64,000 nt of DNA from the NCBI RefSeq assembly GCF_000230835.1, contig NZ_CM001240.1, positions 1,186,501 through 1,250,500 of the forward strand, written 5' to 3'. Positions within the stretch are counted from its first letter, which is position 1. Each line of letters opens with the position of its first letter. The notes below the pieces were generated by a model, which was given only the letters and a program-made list of their open reading frames with translations, was not told the DNA's origin and did not search any database. The position numbers and the translations under genes are program-made. This DNA comes from Clostridium sp. DL-VIII. Its GTDB lineage: Bacteria > Bacillota > Clostridia > Clostridiales > Clostridiaceae. This document shows, piece by piece, positions 18,809 through 27,744 of this stretch.

Positions 18809-19981
18809 GTGAAAGACAAAATTAAGTTTTATTATTCATTATCTACCTACATTGTTTATGGAGTGTTAAGTATAGTAACTACCTTTTATGTACCGTATTT
18901 AAATCAAGTGGTTGGATTATCATTAAGTGAAGTTGGAAAGGTAGTATCCATAGGTGCACTATCTGCAATTTTTTCTCAGCAATTTTTAGTAGGCAGACTT
19001 TCTGGGAGTAACAATAAAAAGAAATTTGTTATGATACATTTTAGTGCATTGATCCTTATGACTATATTTTTTATTATTGCAAATAAATTTACAATATACA
19101 TTTTTGCAATTTTATATGGAATTATTGTACAAACAACTGGAAATATATATGAAATATATGTGGAGAGACTATCCGTGAAACAAGGTATGGAATATTCTCA
19201 AATAAGAAAATGGGGATCTATAGGTTTTGGCTGTATAGTACTTTTGTGTGGAATTATAATTGAAAGATTTGAATTTAAAACTATTTACATAATGGGAATT
19301 GCTATGATAAGTATTGTAATATTTATTATAGGATTGAAATTTAATAATATTGAAGCAGATGCTAAGAAAAATGAGGTAAAACTAAGAGATATATTAAAAA
19401 ATAAAAATTCATTAATTCTTGGTCTCACTAGTATTTTAATTATTGGAACATACAATGCAATAGAATTTGCATATTCAACCTATTTAATAGATATAACAGG
19501 AAATACTGCTTTAGCTAACTCAATATATAGTAAATCTATATTTTTCAGGGTTGTTGTTGAGTTCTTATCATTTATGTTTGTTGGTAAGGTTTTAAAGAAT
19601 AATAAACCTAAAAAATATTTAATTGTGGCTTTTATTATAGCATCAGCAAGAATATTATTATTTTCAACAGGATATGTGCCTTTGGTTGTTTTAGGTGATC
19701 AACTACATGGATTAATGTATGGGTGTTATTTGACTTTCTTATTTAAATATATTAGAAATGTTGTTGATGACAAATTTGTAGCAGGCACATATTCAATAGT
19801 AACAATATTAGGTTCAGCAGGTGCTAATTTTGTTTATCCTCAAATTTTTAGTGCAATCCAAGGTAAGTTTGGGTACAATATAATGTATTTATCTGGATTT
19901 GCAATTATAATAATTTCTACATTAATTGCTGCAAAGATTCTTCCAGGAGAGAAGAAGTATATTGTAGCTAAAACTTACTAA
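18809..19981 (+). CDS. Major facilitator superfamily transporter
   Basis: About 390 aa with roughly 11-12 hydrophobic helices and the loop-8/9 style LLFSTGYVPLVVLGDQLHG. It resembles the MFS_1-like / nucleoside:H+ symporter-like group (similar to HcaT/LacY folds). The substrate is not deducible. A TTG at 18791 lies ahead of AGGAG. The GTG at 18809 is 7 nt after that site and is the likely start. The upstream TTGACT - 17 nt - TAAATT (18676-18704) could be its promoter. The gene converges with the DUF2334 lipoprotein gene, with only 15 bp between the stops and no obvious terminator there. Confidence 0.75.
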   Translation: MKDKIKFYYSLSTYIVYGVLSIVTTFYVPYLNQVVGLSLSEVGKVVSIGALSAIFSQQFLVGRLSGSNNKKKFVMIHFSALILMTIFFIIANKFTIYIFAILYGIIVQTTGNIYEIYVERLSVKQGMEYSQIRKWGSIGFGCIVLLCGIIIERFEFKTIYIMGIAMISIVIFIIGLKFNNIEADAKKNEVKLRDILKNKNSLILGLTSILIIGTYNAIEFAYSTYLIDITGNTALANSIYSKSIFFRVVVEFLSFMFVGKVLKNNKPKKYLIVAFIIASARILLFSTGYVPLVVLGDQLHGLMYGCYLTFLFKYIRNVVDDKFVAGTYSIVTILGSAGANFVYPQIFSAIQGKFGYNIMYLSGFAIIIISTLIAAKILPGEKKYIVAKTY

Positions 19982-19996
19982 TTTATGAGTAGGAAG

Positions 19997-21367
19997 TTAA
20001 AGATCTGTTACTTTAATCATTTTGAATCCCTTTTCTTCTAATATGCCGATTAACCTTTTTAAGATTGAGTTCTCAGCATAAGTAAAGGTTGGGGCGGAAT
20101 TATCATCTTCAGTTAAAGATATATAATCATTTTCTAAAAAAGGATGAAAAAATACACTGCCCATATTATTTGTACTAGTTTCTTTAATCTTAGCTAAAGC
20201 TTCTTCCTCTTTTTTAGCAGGAATATAGTCAAGAGGAGTTGAAATATAAAATGATGATTTGTTATAAGGACTACGCTGAGGCTTTTTTAAATCAGCTTTT
20301 TCCTTGCCAAAATCATTAAATGGGTAATATAAAATTTTGAAATATTTTTCTGCAATTTTATTTTGGGCTGGTGTAATTTCGTAATGTGGTGCTTCAAAGA
20401 AATCAATCGGTATATCCAAGTATGATGCAGTTTTGATAGCCTTTTCGATTTTTTCTTTAAATGTACTCTCAGAAGGATTAAGTTTTCCGAATTCAAAACC
20501 AGCACCAGATTCAGTATTACCAGATTGATGAGTATAACCATGGAGGCCAATTGATCCATTATGTGTAGTAAAAAAATCTAAACTATATACCATTTCAGCT
20601 ATTTCAAAATTATTTTTAGTTAACGGGTCATTATCAACTTTTTGACTAGGAATTACATACCTTGGAATCCATGCTATGTGATAAGGGATTTTCTTTTGAT
20701 TCATATAGTCTGCTATTATGCGGAGTTTTTCAAAATATTCTTTGGAGTAAGGCTGTGAATTTACTCCTATATCTTCAAAACGAATAAGACCTATTTGTTT
20801 TATTTTTGATTTATATGGGATGATATTTGCACTTGGAAAACCATCTATTTTACAACTTATTATTTTATTATCCTTATCCCACCTGGTGTAAAGTTTAAAC
20901 ATGCGTGAAAAATCAGATAATCCAATATAATAAAAATTATCTTTAACTAATAATGGTTTCTTTAAGGGAAAATTATTATTTGGAGATTTTATGATATTAT
21001 CATGTAAGTAAATTGTGTAAATATCGTTATTAAGACGTATAACTAGATTGTCATTACGTTTTTTTATTTTTCCATCAAGTTCTTGAATGAATTCATTTAG
21101 AGATATATAATATCGATTTTTATCTAAGTATATTGGTAAATTAAGCTTAAGAGTTTTGCCGTTAATTATAAATTTTACATTATCCTTAGGCATATCAAAG
21201 CCAGTAAAGCTAGAAAAATCTGTGTTAAGTCCATCATTTTTTTTTAAGGAATCTTCATTTAAAATTTTTCTTGAACTGTTATTTTTAAGTAGACTATTAT
21301 TACTACAGCCTATTGAAAGTAATATTAAAATTATCATAAAAGTATACAGAAATCTTTTACTTGTCAT
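19997..21367 (-). CDS. DUF2334 (polysaccharide deacetylase-like) lipoprotein with stalk domain
   Basis: About 456 aa. An N-terminal hydrophobic signal ends in a lipobox-like SIGC, so it is probably anchored outside the membrane. Residues about 55-180 resemble the copper-amine-oxidase N-terminal (stalk) fold found in clostridial surface proteins (VKFIINGKTLKLN, YYISLNEFIQELDGK, YYIGLSDFSRMF). From about 190 on is a DUF2334 domain related to NodB polysaccharide deacetylases, with metal/active-site-like LIRFEDIG, IGLHGYTHQSG and FFEAPHY. It may act on cell-wall or extracellular polysaccharide, but the substrate is unknown. ATG 21367 is 9 nt after AAGGTG. Two ATGs just upstream lie on or too near this site. 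Confidence 0.8.
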   Translation of the reverse strand: MTSKRFLYTFMIILILLSIGCSNNSLLKNNSSRKILNEDSLKKNDGLNTDFSSFTGFDMPKDNVKFIINGKTLKLNLPIYLDKNRYYISLNEFIQELDGKIKKRNDNLVIRLNNDIYTIYLHDNIIKSPNNNFPLKKPLLVKDNFYYIGLSDFSRMFKLYTRWDKDNKIISCKIDGFPSANIIPYKSKIKQIGLIRFEDIGVNSQPYSKEYFEKLRIIADYMNQKKIPYHIAWIPRYVIPSQKVDNDPLTKNNFEIAEMVYSLDFFTTHNGSIGLHGYTHQSGNTESGAGFEFGKLNPSESTFKEKIEKAIKTASYLDIPIDFFEAPHYEITPAQNKIAEKYFKILYYPFNDFGKEKADLKKPQRSPYNKSSFYISTPLDYIPAKKEEEALAKIKETSTNNMGSVFFHPFLENDYISLTEDDNSAPTFTYAENSILKRLIGILEEKGFKMIKVTDL

Positions 21368-21659
21368 TTGCATCATCACCTTGCTTTTTATGTGTACTTT
21401 TATTATGTGTACTTATATTTTTTTTATTTTTATATTTATATTTTGGTTAGAAACATACAGATAGAAATGTTAAGGACAAACTATCATATGGAGATATTTC
21501 TTTAGGAATGAGCAGTATTAAAGATAAAACAGTCAAGGGCGGGTTTTGTTAAATTTTAAAAAAATAAAGTCTAAAATTGTGAAAATAATAAATAAGTAAA
21601 ATTTTGAATGATAAATAAATATTATATAGAGATAAAAAATGAAAAAGTAATAATAAATA
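21368..21659. other. AT-rich spacer between divergent units
   Basis: This 292-bp stretch lies between the DUF2334 gene and the aromatic operon promoter. It contains a 12-bp direct repeat, TTATGTGTACTT, at 21388-21399 and 21403-21414, in the presumed promoter region of the lipoprotein gene. No further gene was seen. Confidence 0.5.
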
Positions 21660-21687
21660 TTGACATTGTGATATAGTTTGTTATAAT
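21660..21687 (+). promoter_or_regulatory. Sigma-A promoter of the aromatic amino acid operon leader
   Basis: TTGACA (21660-21665), a 16-nt spacer and TATAAT (21682-21687), a consensus promoter. The start of transcription is expected near 21694, giving a leader RNA of about 285 nt up to the terminator at 21980. Confidence 0.8.
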
Positions 21688-21767
21688 GGAAAAAAGATAA
21701 ATTTTAAAAGAAAATTTTGTGTTATTATTCGTAAATAATAACTATTAATTTAGAAATGGAGAAAATC

Positions 21768-21905
21768 ATGGAAAAGGATATTGTAAAATCAGTTATGCAA
21801 AAATTTTATAGCTTTTTTTATTTTATGTTCTGGGGCTTTTATTTTAGCGCTGGCTATTTATTTTGCAAAAAAACTGAAAAAAATATCTTTCTAATGAGTT
21901 TTTAA
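21768..21905 (+). CDS. Aromatic-rich leader peptide of the shikimate operon (45 codons)
   Basis: A short ORF read directly from the sequence. GGAG (21758-21761) is 6 nt before ATG 21768, and TAA is at 21903-21905. Of 45 residues, 15 are aromatic (10 Phe, 4 Tyr, 1 Trp). Residues 13-32 (21804-21863) contain 13 of them, including KFYSFFYFMFWGFYF. The downstream operon makes Phe and Tyr through chorismate, so this is the expected codon content of a ribosome-stalling leader. The end of the ORF overlaps the proposed antiterminator arm. The alternative reading is a small membrane peptide, since the run is hydrophobic, but the promoter-ORF-terminator-aroB arrangement favours attenuation. Function is inference. 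Confidence 0.8.
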   Translation: MEKDIVKSVMQKFYSFFYFMFWGFYFSAGYLFCKKTEKNIFLMSF

Positions 21906-21980
21906 TTTTCATAGAGTATTTCAATATCTTATAACATCGATATTTCATGGAACTCATTATATATGAGTTCCATTTTTTTT
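21892..21980 (+). promoter_or_regulatory. Transcription attenuator (antiterminator / terminator) of the aromatic operon
   Basis: Terminator: ATGGAACTCAT (21947-21957) pairs perfectly with ATGAGTTCCAT (21963-21973) around a TATAT loop, followed by eight T. Competing structure: TAATGAGTT (21892-21900) is complementary over 9 bp to AACTCATTA (21951-21959), extendable by two G-U pairs, and would consume the terminator's 5' arm. TAATGAGTT lies in the last codons of the leader ORF. A ribosome that finishes translation would cover it and let the terminator form. A ribosome stalled at the Phe/Tyr codons 30-90 nt upstream would leave it free. The pairings are seen directly; regulation is inferred. Confidence 0.8.
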
Positions 21981-22145
21981 AAATATAATTAAATATATGT
22001 AAGGGGGCAAATATAAATAGAAGTACTGAAGGTTATTGAAGGGACTGCTTAATAAGTAGTTTATTGGAATTTTTATTCAAACAATGACTATAGAAAACAG
22101 AAGTATAGTAGGTTACACGATTAATAAGAAGGAGAGTGTTAAGTA

Positions 22146-23198
22146 GTGGAAAATCTAGTTGTTGAACTTGGAGAAAGAAGTTATCCAATCCTGATCAAAA
22201 AAGGATTGATGAATGAAGTAAATGTTGAAATTGAGAAGATTTACAAAGGAAAAAAAATATTTATATTAACTGATAAAAACGTAAATTCTTATTATGGAGA
22301 TAAGATAAAATCATGCTTAGTTAATTCAGGATATGATGTTAAAATAATGGCTTTAGAAGCAGGCGAAGAAACAAAAGCTTTCAGCACTTTGCCTGTAATA
22401 TACAATGAACTTTTAGATTTTAAAATTACAAGAAGTGATTTAATTATAACTCTTGGTGGCGGAGTAATTGGAGATCTTGGTGGATTTGTTGCAGCTACTT
22501 TTTTAAGAGGGGTAGATTTTGTTCAAATACCAACATCTTTACTGGCTCAGGTTGATAGCAGCGTAGGAGGAAAAGTTGCAGTTGACTTAGAAAGAGGTAA
22601 AAATCTAGTTGGAAGTTTTTATCAACCTAAAGCTGTTTTAATAGATCCCTATGTATTAAAAACTTTAAATGAAAAGTTTTTTAAAGATGGTATGGGTGAA
22701 GTAATTAAATATGGATGTATAAAGGATAGAGAATTCTTCCATTTCTTAAAGAGTTTGAAAACTAAAGAAGAAGTTATGCACAATATTGAAAAAATTATCC
22801 ACAAATGCTGCTTTATAAAAAAATGCGTTGTGGAAAATGATGAAAAAGACACAGGAGAAAGAATGCTGTTAAATTTTGGACATACTTTAGGTCATGCAAT
22901 AGAGACTTATTACAATTTTAAAAAATTTACTCACGGAGAAGGCGTTGCTATAGGTATGTATGAAATAAGCAGAATTGCAGAAAATAAAGGACTTACTGAA
23001 AAAGGTGTAAGTGAAGAAATTAAAGAAATACTAATTCAATATGGGCTTCCTTATGAAGTCGAGATAAAAGATAATTCTGCAATTTTAGACACCATAGCTT
23101 TAGATAAGAAAAATATCGATAATTCCTTGAAGGTAGTATTACTAAAAAATATTGGTGAGTCGTTTTTAGAAAAGACTAGTGTGGAGTTTTTCAAATAA
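22146..23198 (+). CDS. aroB: 3-Dehydroquinate synthase
   Basis: Second step of the shikimate pathway: converts DAHP to 3-dehydroquinate, using NAD+ and a divalent metal. Conserved segments are visible: [20 protein letters not shown] (about residues 100-120), [16 protein letters not shown] (about 128-143), and the metal ligands Glu in GEVIKYG and His in [10 protein letters not shown] and [10 protein letters not shown]. The 350-aa length is standard. GTG 22146 follows AAGGAGAG. First structural gene of the nine-gene aromatic operon, about 165 nt beyond the attenuator terminator. Confidence 0.97.
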   Translation: MENLVVELGERSYPILIKKGLMNEVNVEIEKIYKGKKIFILTDKNVNSYYGDKIKSCLVNSGYDVKIMALEAGEETKAFSTLPVIYNELLDFKITRSDLIITLGGGVIGDLGGFVAATFLRGVDFVQIPTSLLAQVDSSVGGKVAVDLERGKNLVGSFYQPKAVLIDPYVLKTLNEKFFKDGMGEVIKYGCIKDREFFHFLKSLKTKEEVMHNIEKIIHKCCFIKKCVVENDEKDTGERMLLNFGHTLGHAIETYYNFKKFTHGEGVAIGMYEISRIAENKGLTEKGVSEEIKEILIQYGLPYEVEIKDNSAILDTIALDKKNIDNSLKVVLLKNIGESFLEKTSVEFFK

Positions 23199-23230
23199 GT
23201 AATATACATCATGAATTTTATATTGTGAAT

Positions 23231-23287
23231 TAAGGTGCATGAAAATATGCTGGCAGATGGGCTTGTTATTTTTTATATTGTGCCTAA
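23231..23287. repeat. Short copy of the dispersed GGCACA-ended palindromic repeat
   Basis: It starts TAAGGTGCATGAAAATATGC and ends ATTGTGCCTA, with near-complementary ends. It matches 2903-2958 and both arms of 48277-48440. It sits inside the aromatic operon between aroB and aroA, so it is transcribed as part of the mRNA and may fold as a hairpin. Confidence 0.55.
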
Positions 23288-23302
23288 CTAAGAGGTGATG
23301 AA

Positions 23303-24610
23303 ATGGGAGATTTTAAAATATATCCAAAGAAATTAAATGGCGAAGTTAAGATACCACCCTCTAAGAGCATGGCTCATAGAGCAGTAATCTGTGCGGCCCT
23401 TGGAGATGGAGTAAGTAAAGTTACAAATATAGATTACTCTGATGATATTATAGCAACAATTGAAGCTATGTCATCATTAGGAGCAAGGATAACAAAAAAA
23501 GAAGAGTATCTTGAAGTTTGTGGGATTAAAAGTCCTGAAAATATTGAAGTTAATTTAGTAAAGAGCGAAAGGCTTATAGATTGTAATGAATCAGGCTCAA
23601 CCTTAAGATTTTTAGTACCTATTGCAGCGTTATTTGATGGTGTTAACAGATTTGTTGGAAGAGGTAATTTAGGGAAAAGGCCTTTAGATACATACTATAA
23701 TATATTTGATGAACAGAATATAAAGTATTCCTATAAAGAAGGCGTATTAGATTTAAAGACAGAAGGTAAATTACAGTCAGGGGAATTTAAAGTTAAAGGA
23801 AATATCAGCTCGCAGTTCATAACAGGTTTATTATTTACTCTTCCTCTTTTAGATGGAGATTCTAAAATTCTAATAACAACAGAAATGGAATCAAAGGGAT
23901 ATATTGATTTAACCTTAAGTGCAATGAAAGACTTTGGTATAGAGATTATAAATAACAATTATGAAGAATTTATAATAAAGGGAAATCAAACCTATAAGAG
24001 CAGGGACTATCGAGTTGAAGGAGATTATTCTCAAGGGGCATTTTTCTTTTGTGCAGATGCACTTTTAAATAATGTAATTTTAAATGATTTAAAGTTAGAC
24101 TCTCTTCAAGGAGATAAAGAAGTAATAGATATTTTAACAAGAATGGGATTAGATATAATTAATAAAAATAATGGGTTAATCGGAATAGCAAATGAAAGAC
24201 TAAAAGCAACTATAATTGATGGTTCTCAATGCCCAGACATAATTCCTGTAGTAGCTTTAGTTGCAGCACTAAGCACAGGTACAACAGAAATAATAAATGC
24301 TGGAAGACTCAGGATTAAAGAATGCGACAGATTAGCAGCTGTAACGTCTGAGCTTAATAAGTTAGGAGCTAAAATTAAAGAAAGAGAAGATGGTTTAATA
24401 ATAGAGGGAGTTAAAGAGCTAAAGGGCGGAGCAGAAGTCTGGAGTCACAAGGATCATAGAATTGCAATGACTATAGCTATAGCATCTACTGTATGTAAAG
24501 ATCCAATAGTGCTTAAGGATTACGAATGTGTTTCTAAATCATATCCTCAGTTTTGGGAAGATTTTAAAAGTTTAGGAGGTGTATTTGATGAGTGGAATAT
24601 GGGGAAATAA
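23303..24610 (+). CDS. aroA: 3-Phosphoshikimate 1-carboxyvinyltransferase (EPSP synthase)
   Basis: Joins shikimate 3-phosphate and PEP to give EPSP. Family blocks: PPSKSMAHRAVICAAL (substrate-binding Lys/Ser, about residues 18-33), CNESGSTLRFL (about 94), the GNLGKRPLD phosphoenolpyruvate loop (GxxxxRP, about 119-127), SSQFITGLL, and DHRIAMTIAIA near the end. The 435-aa length is typical. The GNLGKRP sequence should be compared with class I and class II enzymes before any statement on glyphosate sensitivity. GAGGTG precedes ATG 23303. Its 3' end overlaps aroC by 23 nt. Confidence 0.97.
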   Translation: MGDFKIYPKKLNGEVKIPPSKSMAHRAVICAALGDGVSKVTNIDYSDDIIATIEAMSSLGARITKKEEYLEVCGIKSPENIEVNLVKSERLIDCNESGSTLRFLVPIAALFDGVNRFVGRGNLGKRPLDTYYNIFDEQNIKYSYKEGVLDLKTEGKLQSGEFKVKGNISSQFITGLLFTLPLLDGDSKILITTEMESKGYIDLTLSAMKDFGIEIINNNYEEFIIKGNQTYKSRDYRVEGDYSQGAFFFCADALLNNVILNDLKLDSLQGDKEVIDILTRMGLDIINKNNGLIGIANERLKATIIDGSQCPDIIPVVALVAALSTGTTEIINAGRLRIKECDRLAAVTSELNKLGAKIKEREDGLIIEGVKELKGGAEVWSHKDHRIAMTIAIASTVCKDPIVLKDYECVSKSYPQFWEDFKSLGGVFDEWNMGK

Positions 24611-25661
24611 ATTAAAGGTGTCTATTTTTGGTGAGTCACATGGGACTGGAATAGGAATTACAATAGATGGTCTTCCTTCTGGTGTTGAAATTAACCTAGA
24701 AGAAGTTATGAAGGAAATGGCTAGGCGTGCTCCAGGGAAAAGTAACTTATCTACAGCAAGAAAAGAAGCTGATGCACCAGAAATTTTAAGTGGATTTTTT
24801 GAAGGAAAGACCACAGGAACTCCTCTTTGTGCAGTGATCAGAAACGCAGATATGCGCTCTAAGGATTATGGAAAGCTTAAGGATTTAATGAGACCAGGTC
24901 ATGCAGATTATCCAGGGTATGTTAGATACAATGGATTTAATGATTATAGAGGTGGCGGATCTTTCTCGGGAAGAATTACTGCACCATTAGTATTTGCAGG
25001 TGCTATTTGTAAGCAGGTACTAGCAGGTAAGGGAATAAGTATAGGGGCTCATATTAAAAGTATTGGTGATATTGAAGATAAAAGTTTTTATGAGGTCGAA
25101 TTAAATAAAGAACTTTTAGAAGATTTAAAAAATAAAGAATTGCCTCTTTTAATTTCAGAAAAAGAGGAAGAAATGAGGGAGACAATCCTTAAAGCAAAAA
25201 AAGAGCAGGATTCTGTTGGAGGAACTATTGAATGCACTGTTCTTGGTATAAATGCAGGAATCGGAAATCCGTTTTTTGATTCAGTTGAGTCAACTTTAGC
25301 TCACTTAATGTTCTCTGTTCCAGCGGTTAAGGGAATAGAATTTGGAAAGGGCTTTGAAATGAGTAAACTTAAGGGTTCAAATTGCAATGACGAATATTAT
25401 TATGATGGTGATAAGGTAAAGACTTATACAAACAATAATGGTGGAATTACAGGCGGAATTACAAATGGAATGCCAATATTATTTAAGGTTGCAATGAAGC
25501 CGACGCCATCAATATCTAAAGTTCAAAGAACAATAGATATTGCAGAAAAAAAAGAATCAGAGCTTATAATTGAAGGAAGACATGATCCATGTATTGTGCA
25601 AAGAGCCGTTCCAGTAATTGAAGCAGTAACTGCAATAGGAATATTAGATTTAATCAGTTAA
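24588..25661 (+). CDS. aroC: Chorismate synthase
   Basis: Converts EPSP to chorismate with reduced FMN. Signatures: FGESHGTGIGITIDG (about residues 11-25), RRAPGKSNLSTAR (about 47-60), GGSFSGRITAPL, and GRHDPCIVQRAVPVIEA near the C-terminus. Length 357 aa. A GTG at 24579 overlaps GGAGGT, so ATG 24588 is preferred, 8 nt after that site. The overlap with aroA indicates translational coupling. No separate flavin reductase domain is fused. Confidence 0.97.
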   Translation: MSGIWGNKLKVSIFGESHGTGIGITIDGLPSGVEINLEEVMKEMARRAPGKSNLSTARKEADAPEILSGFFEGKTTGTPLCAVIRNADMRSKDYGKLKDLMRPGHADYPGYVRYNGFNDYRGGGSFSGRITAPLVFAGAICKQVLAGKGISIGAHIKSIGDIEDKSFYEVELNKELLEDLKNKELPLLISEKEEEMRETILKAKKEQDSVGGTIECTVLGINAGIGNPFFDSVESTLAHLMFSVPAVKGIEFGKGFEMSKLKGSNCNDEYYYDGDKVKTYTNNNGGITGGITNGMPILFKVAMKPTPSISKVQRTIDIAEKKESELIIEGRHDPCIVQRAVPVIEAVTAIGILDLIS

Positions 25662-25758
25662 AGGTCAAGAATTAAGAGTTTAGAACGCAAGTTTTATAAA
25701 ATCTTTATTCAAAACTGTTAATTGTGGATTTATAACAGATCTAAAAGGAGAGAGTAAA

Positions 25759-26892
25759 GTGACGGAATTAGATGATTATAGAAAGAGCATTGATGAAATA
25801 GATAAAAAAATAACGGAATTATTTGAAAAGAGGATGGATGTAGTTCTTAAAGTTGGAGAATATAAAAAGAATAATAATTTAGCAGTTTTTGATGAAAGTA
25901 GAGAAAAAGAAGTTATTGAAAAAAACTTAGGATATCTTAAAAATAAAAACTATGAAGAAGGAACTAGAGAGTTCTTCACTCAGATAATGGAAATTGCTAA
26001 GAAACTTGAAAATAAAAAAATTGAAAAGGCTGTTGGAGAATATAAATTTACGCAACGTCAAAGTTCTATAAATAAAAAGAAGATTGGTTATTATGGGGTT
26101 AAAGGATCTTTTACGGAGGAAGCCATGATGAAGTACTTTGGAGATATCAAAGCAGCAAAGGCTTATGAAGAATTTGAAAATGTTTTTGCTGCAGTTAAAG
26201 ATGGTGAAATTGATTATGGAGTAGTTCCAATAGAAAATTCGTCAACAGGTGCTATTTCACAAGTTTATGATCTTTTATATAAATATGGTTTTTATATTGT
26301 TGGTGAGGAATGTATTAAGATAAATCAACATTTAATTGGTGTAAAAGATACAAAATTAGAAACCATTAAAGAAGTATATTCACATCCTCAAGGCTTCGAG
26401 CAAAGTACGGAGTTTCTTAAAAAGCATAATGATTGGAAGCTGATTCCTTTTCATAGTACTGCCGATAGCGTTAAACTTGTAAGTGATTTAAATGATAAGT
26501 CTAAGGTAGCTATTGCAAGTAAAAGAGCTGCAAGTATATATAATTTAGAAATAATAAAAGAAAATATAAATAATCAAAGTGAAAACTCTACAAGATTTAT
26601 AATAATATCAAAGGAACTTGAAACAAATTCTAGTTGTAATAAGGTAAGTGTAGTGTTTTCTCTTGAACATAAAGCTGGGACATTATATAAATTATTAAGT
26701 CATTTTGCAGAAAATGACATAAACATGATGAAGATTGAGTCAAGACCAATGGAAAAAGGGGCATGGAAGTATTTCTTATATGTTGATTTTGAAGGAAATC
26801 TGGAAAGTGAAAAAGTCAGAAAAGCATTAAGTCTAATAGAGCAAAGCAGTGCTTACTTTAAACTTATTGGAGGATACAAGAAATATAGTTAA
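25759..26892 (+). CDS. pheA: Bifunctional chorismate mutase / prephenate dehydratase (P-protein)
   Basis: Commits chorismate to phenylalanine through prephenate and phenylpyruvate. Domains in order: AroQ-type chorismate mutase (about residues 1-85, DYRKSIDEIDKKITELFEKR), prephenate dehydratase (about 105-285, GYYGVKGSFTEEA, VPIENSSTGAI, STRFIII with the Thr-Arg-Phe active site), and a C-terminal ACT domain (about 295-377) with ESRP, part of the Phe-binding feedback site. The 377-aa length is normal for P-proteins. GTG 25759 follows AAAGGAGAG. The ACT domain implies feedback inhibition by Phe, and the leader upstream suggests a transcriptional layer as well. Confidence 0.96.
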   Translation: MTELDDYRKSIDEIDKKITELFEKRMDVVLKVGEYKKNNNLAVFDESREKEVIEKNLGYLKNKNYEEGTREFFTQIMEIAKKLENKKIEKAVGEYKFTQRQSSINKKKIGYYGVKGSFTEEAMMKYFGDIKAAKAYEEFENVFAAVKDGEIDYGVVPIENSSTGAISQVYDLLYKYGFYIVGEECIKINQHLIGVKDTKLETIKEVYSHPQGFEQSTEFLKKHNDWKLIPFHSTADSVKLVSDLNDKSKVAIASKRAASIYNLEIIKENINNQSENSTRFIIISKELETNSSCNKVSVVFSLEHKAGTLYKLLSHFAENDINMMKIESRPMEKGAWKYFLYVDFEGNLESEKVRKALSLIEQSSAYFKLIGGYKKYS

Positions 26893-26922
26893 CTGTTAAC
26901 TGAATAAAGTGGGGGGATTAAT

Positions 26923-27735
26923 TTGGATTTTTATGGATTGTTCGGAGAAAAATTATCTCATAGCCTTTCACCTAAAATTCATAATAATTTTTTTAAAGCT
27001 TCAAATATTGAAGGTGCATACAAGCTTTTTGAGGTCAAAAAAGAAGAATTAGGTAAAGCAGTAGAGGCAATAAAAGTTCTTAAGGTAAAGGGAGTAAATG
27101 TTACTATTCCGTATAAGCAGGATGTAATGAAATATTTAGATTTTATATCGGAAGAAGCACAAAAAATAGGTGCAATAAATACAATCCATTTAGATAATGG
27201 AAAGTTATATGGTTATAATACAGATTATTTTGGCTTTGGAACTATTATTAAAAATAATAGTATTGAAATTAAAGATAATATAGCTATGGTGCTTGGAAAT
27301 GGTGGAGCAGCTAAAGCTGTTATAACCTATTTGCTGGATCAAGGAATTAAAAAGATTTATTTAGTTTCCAGAAGAAAAAGTATCAGTTCTGATTATAATG
27401 ATGAAAAAATTGAAATTAAAACTTATGAAGAAATAGGCGATATAAAAGGAGATATTTTAATAAATACGACTCCTCTTGGAATGTATCCTAATGTAGATGC
27501 TACACCAGTTGATGAAGACATAATAAATAATTTTAATACCTTAATAGATATAATTTATAATCCTAAGGAAACAAAGTTTTTAAAAATAGGTAAAAAATTA
27601 AGCAAAAAAGTATGCGGAGGAATCGAAATGCTCATTGGGCAAGCTATAAAATCTGAGGAAATATGGCAGGAACATTCTTTGGATAAGGATGTGACAGAAA
27701 AGTTACATTCACTGTTTGAAGATGAATTTAAGTAG
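26923..27735 (+). CDS. aroE: Shikimate dehydrogenase
   Basis: NADPH-dependent reduction of 3-dehydroshikimate to shikimate. Signatures: LSHSLSPKIHN (shikimate binding, about residues 11-21), NVTIPYKQDVM with the catalytic Lys (about 59-69), GAINT and YNTDYFGF, and the dinucleotide-binding GNGGAAKAV (about 125). Length 270 aa. The start is TTG 26923 after GGGGGA. No in-frame ATG fits the conserved N-terminus. It is followed within 10 nt by aroK. Confidence 0.95.
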   Translation: MDFYGLFGEKLSHSLSPKIHNNFFKASNIEGAYKLFEVKKEELGKAVEAIKVLKVKGVNVTIPYKQDVMKYLDFISEEAQKIGAINTIHLDNGKLYGYNTDYFGFGTIIKNNSIEIKDNIAMVLGNGGAAKAVITYLLDQGIKKIYLVSRRKSISSDYNDEKIEIKTYEEIGDIKGDILINTTPLGMYPNVDATPVDEDIINNFNTLIDIIYNPKETKFLKIGKKLSKKVCGGIEMLIGQAIKSEEIWQEHSLDKDVTEKLHSLFEDEFK

Positions 27736-27744
27736 GTGGCATAT

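Noticed and set aside
21694..22145. T-box riboswitch (Tyr, Phe or Trp) for the aro operon
   Set aside because: No GGTGGNACC-type T-box core was found anywhere between the promoter and aroB. The leader ORF plus overlapping stems explain the terminator better.
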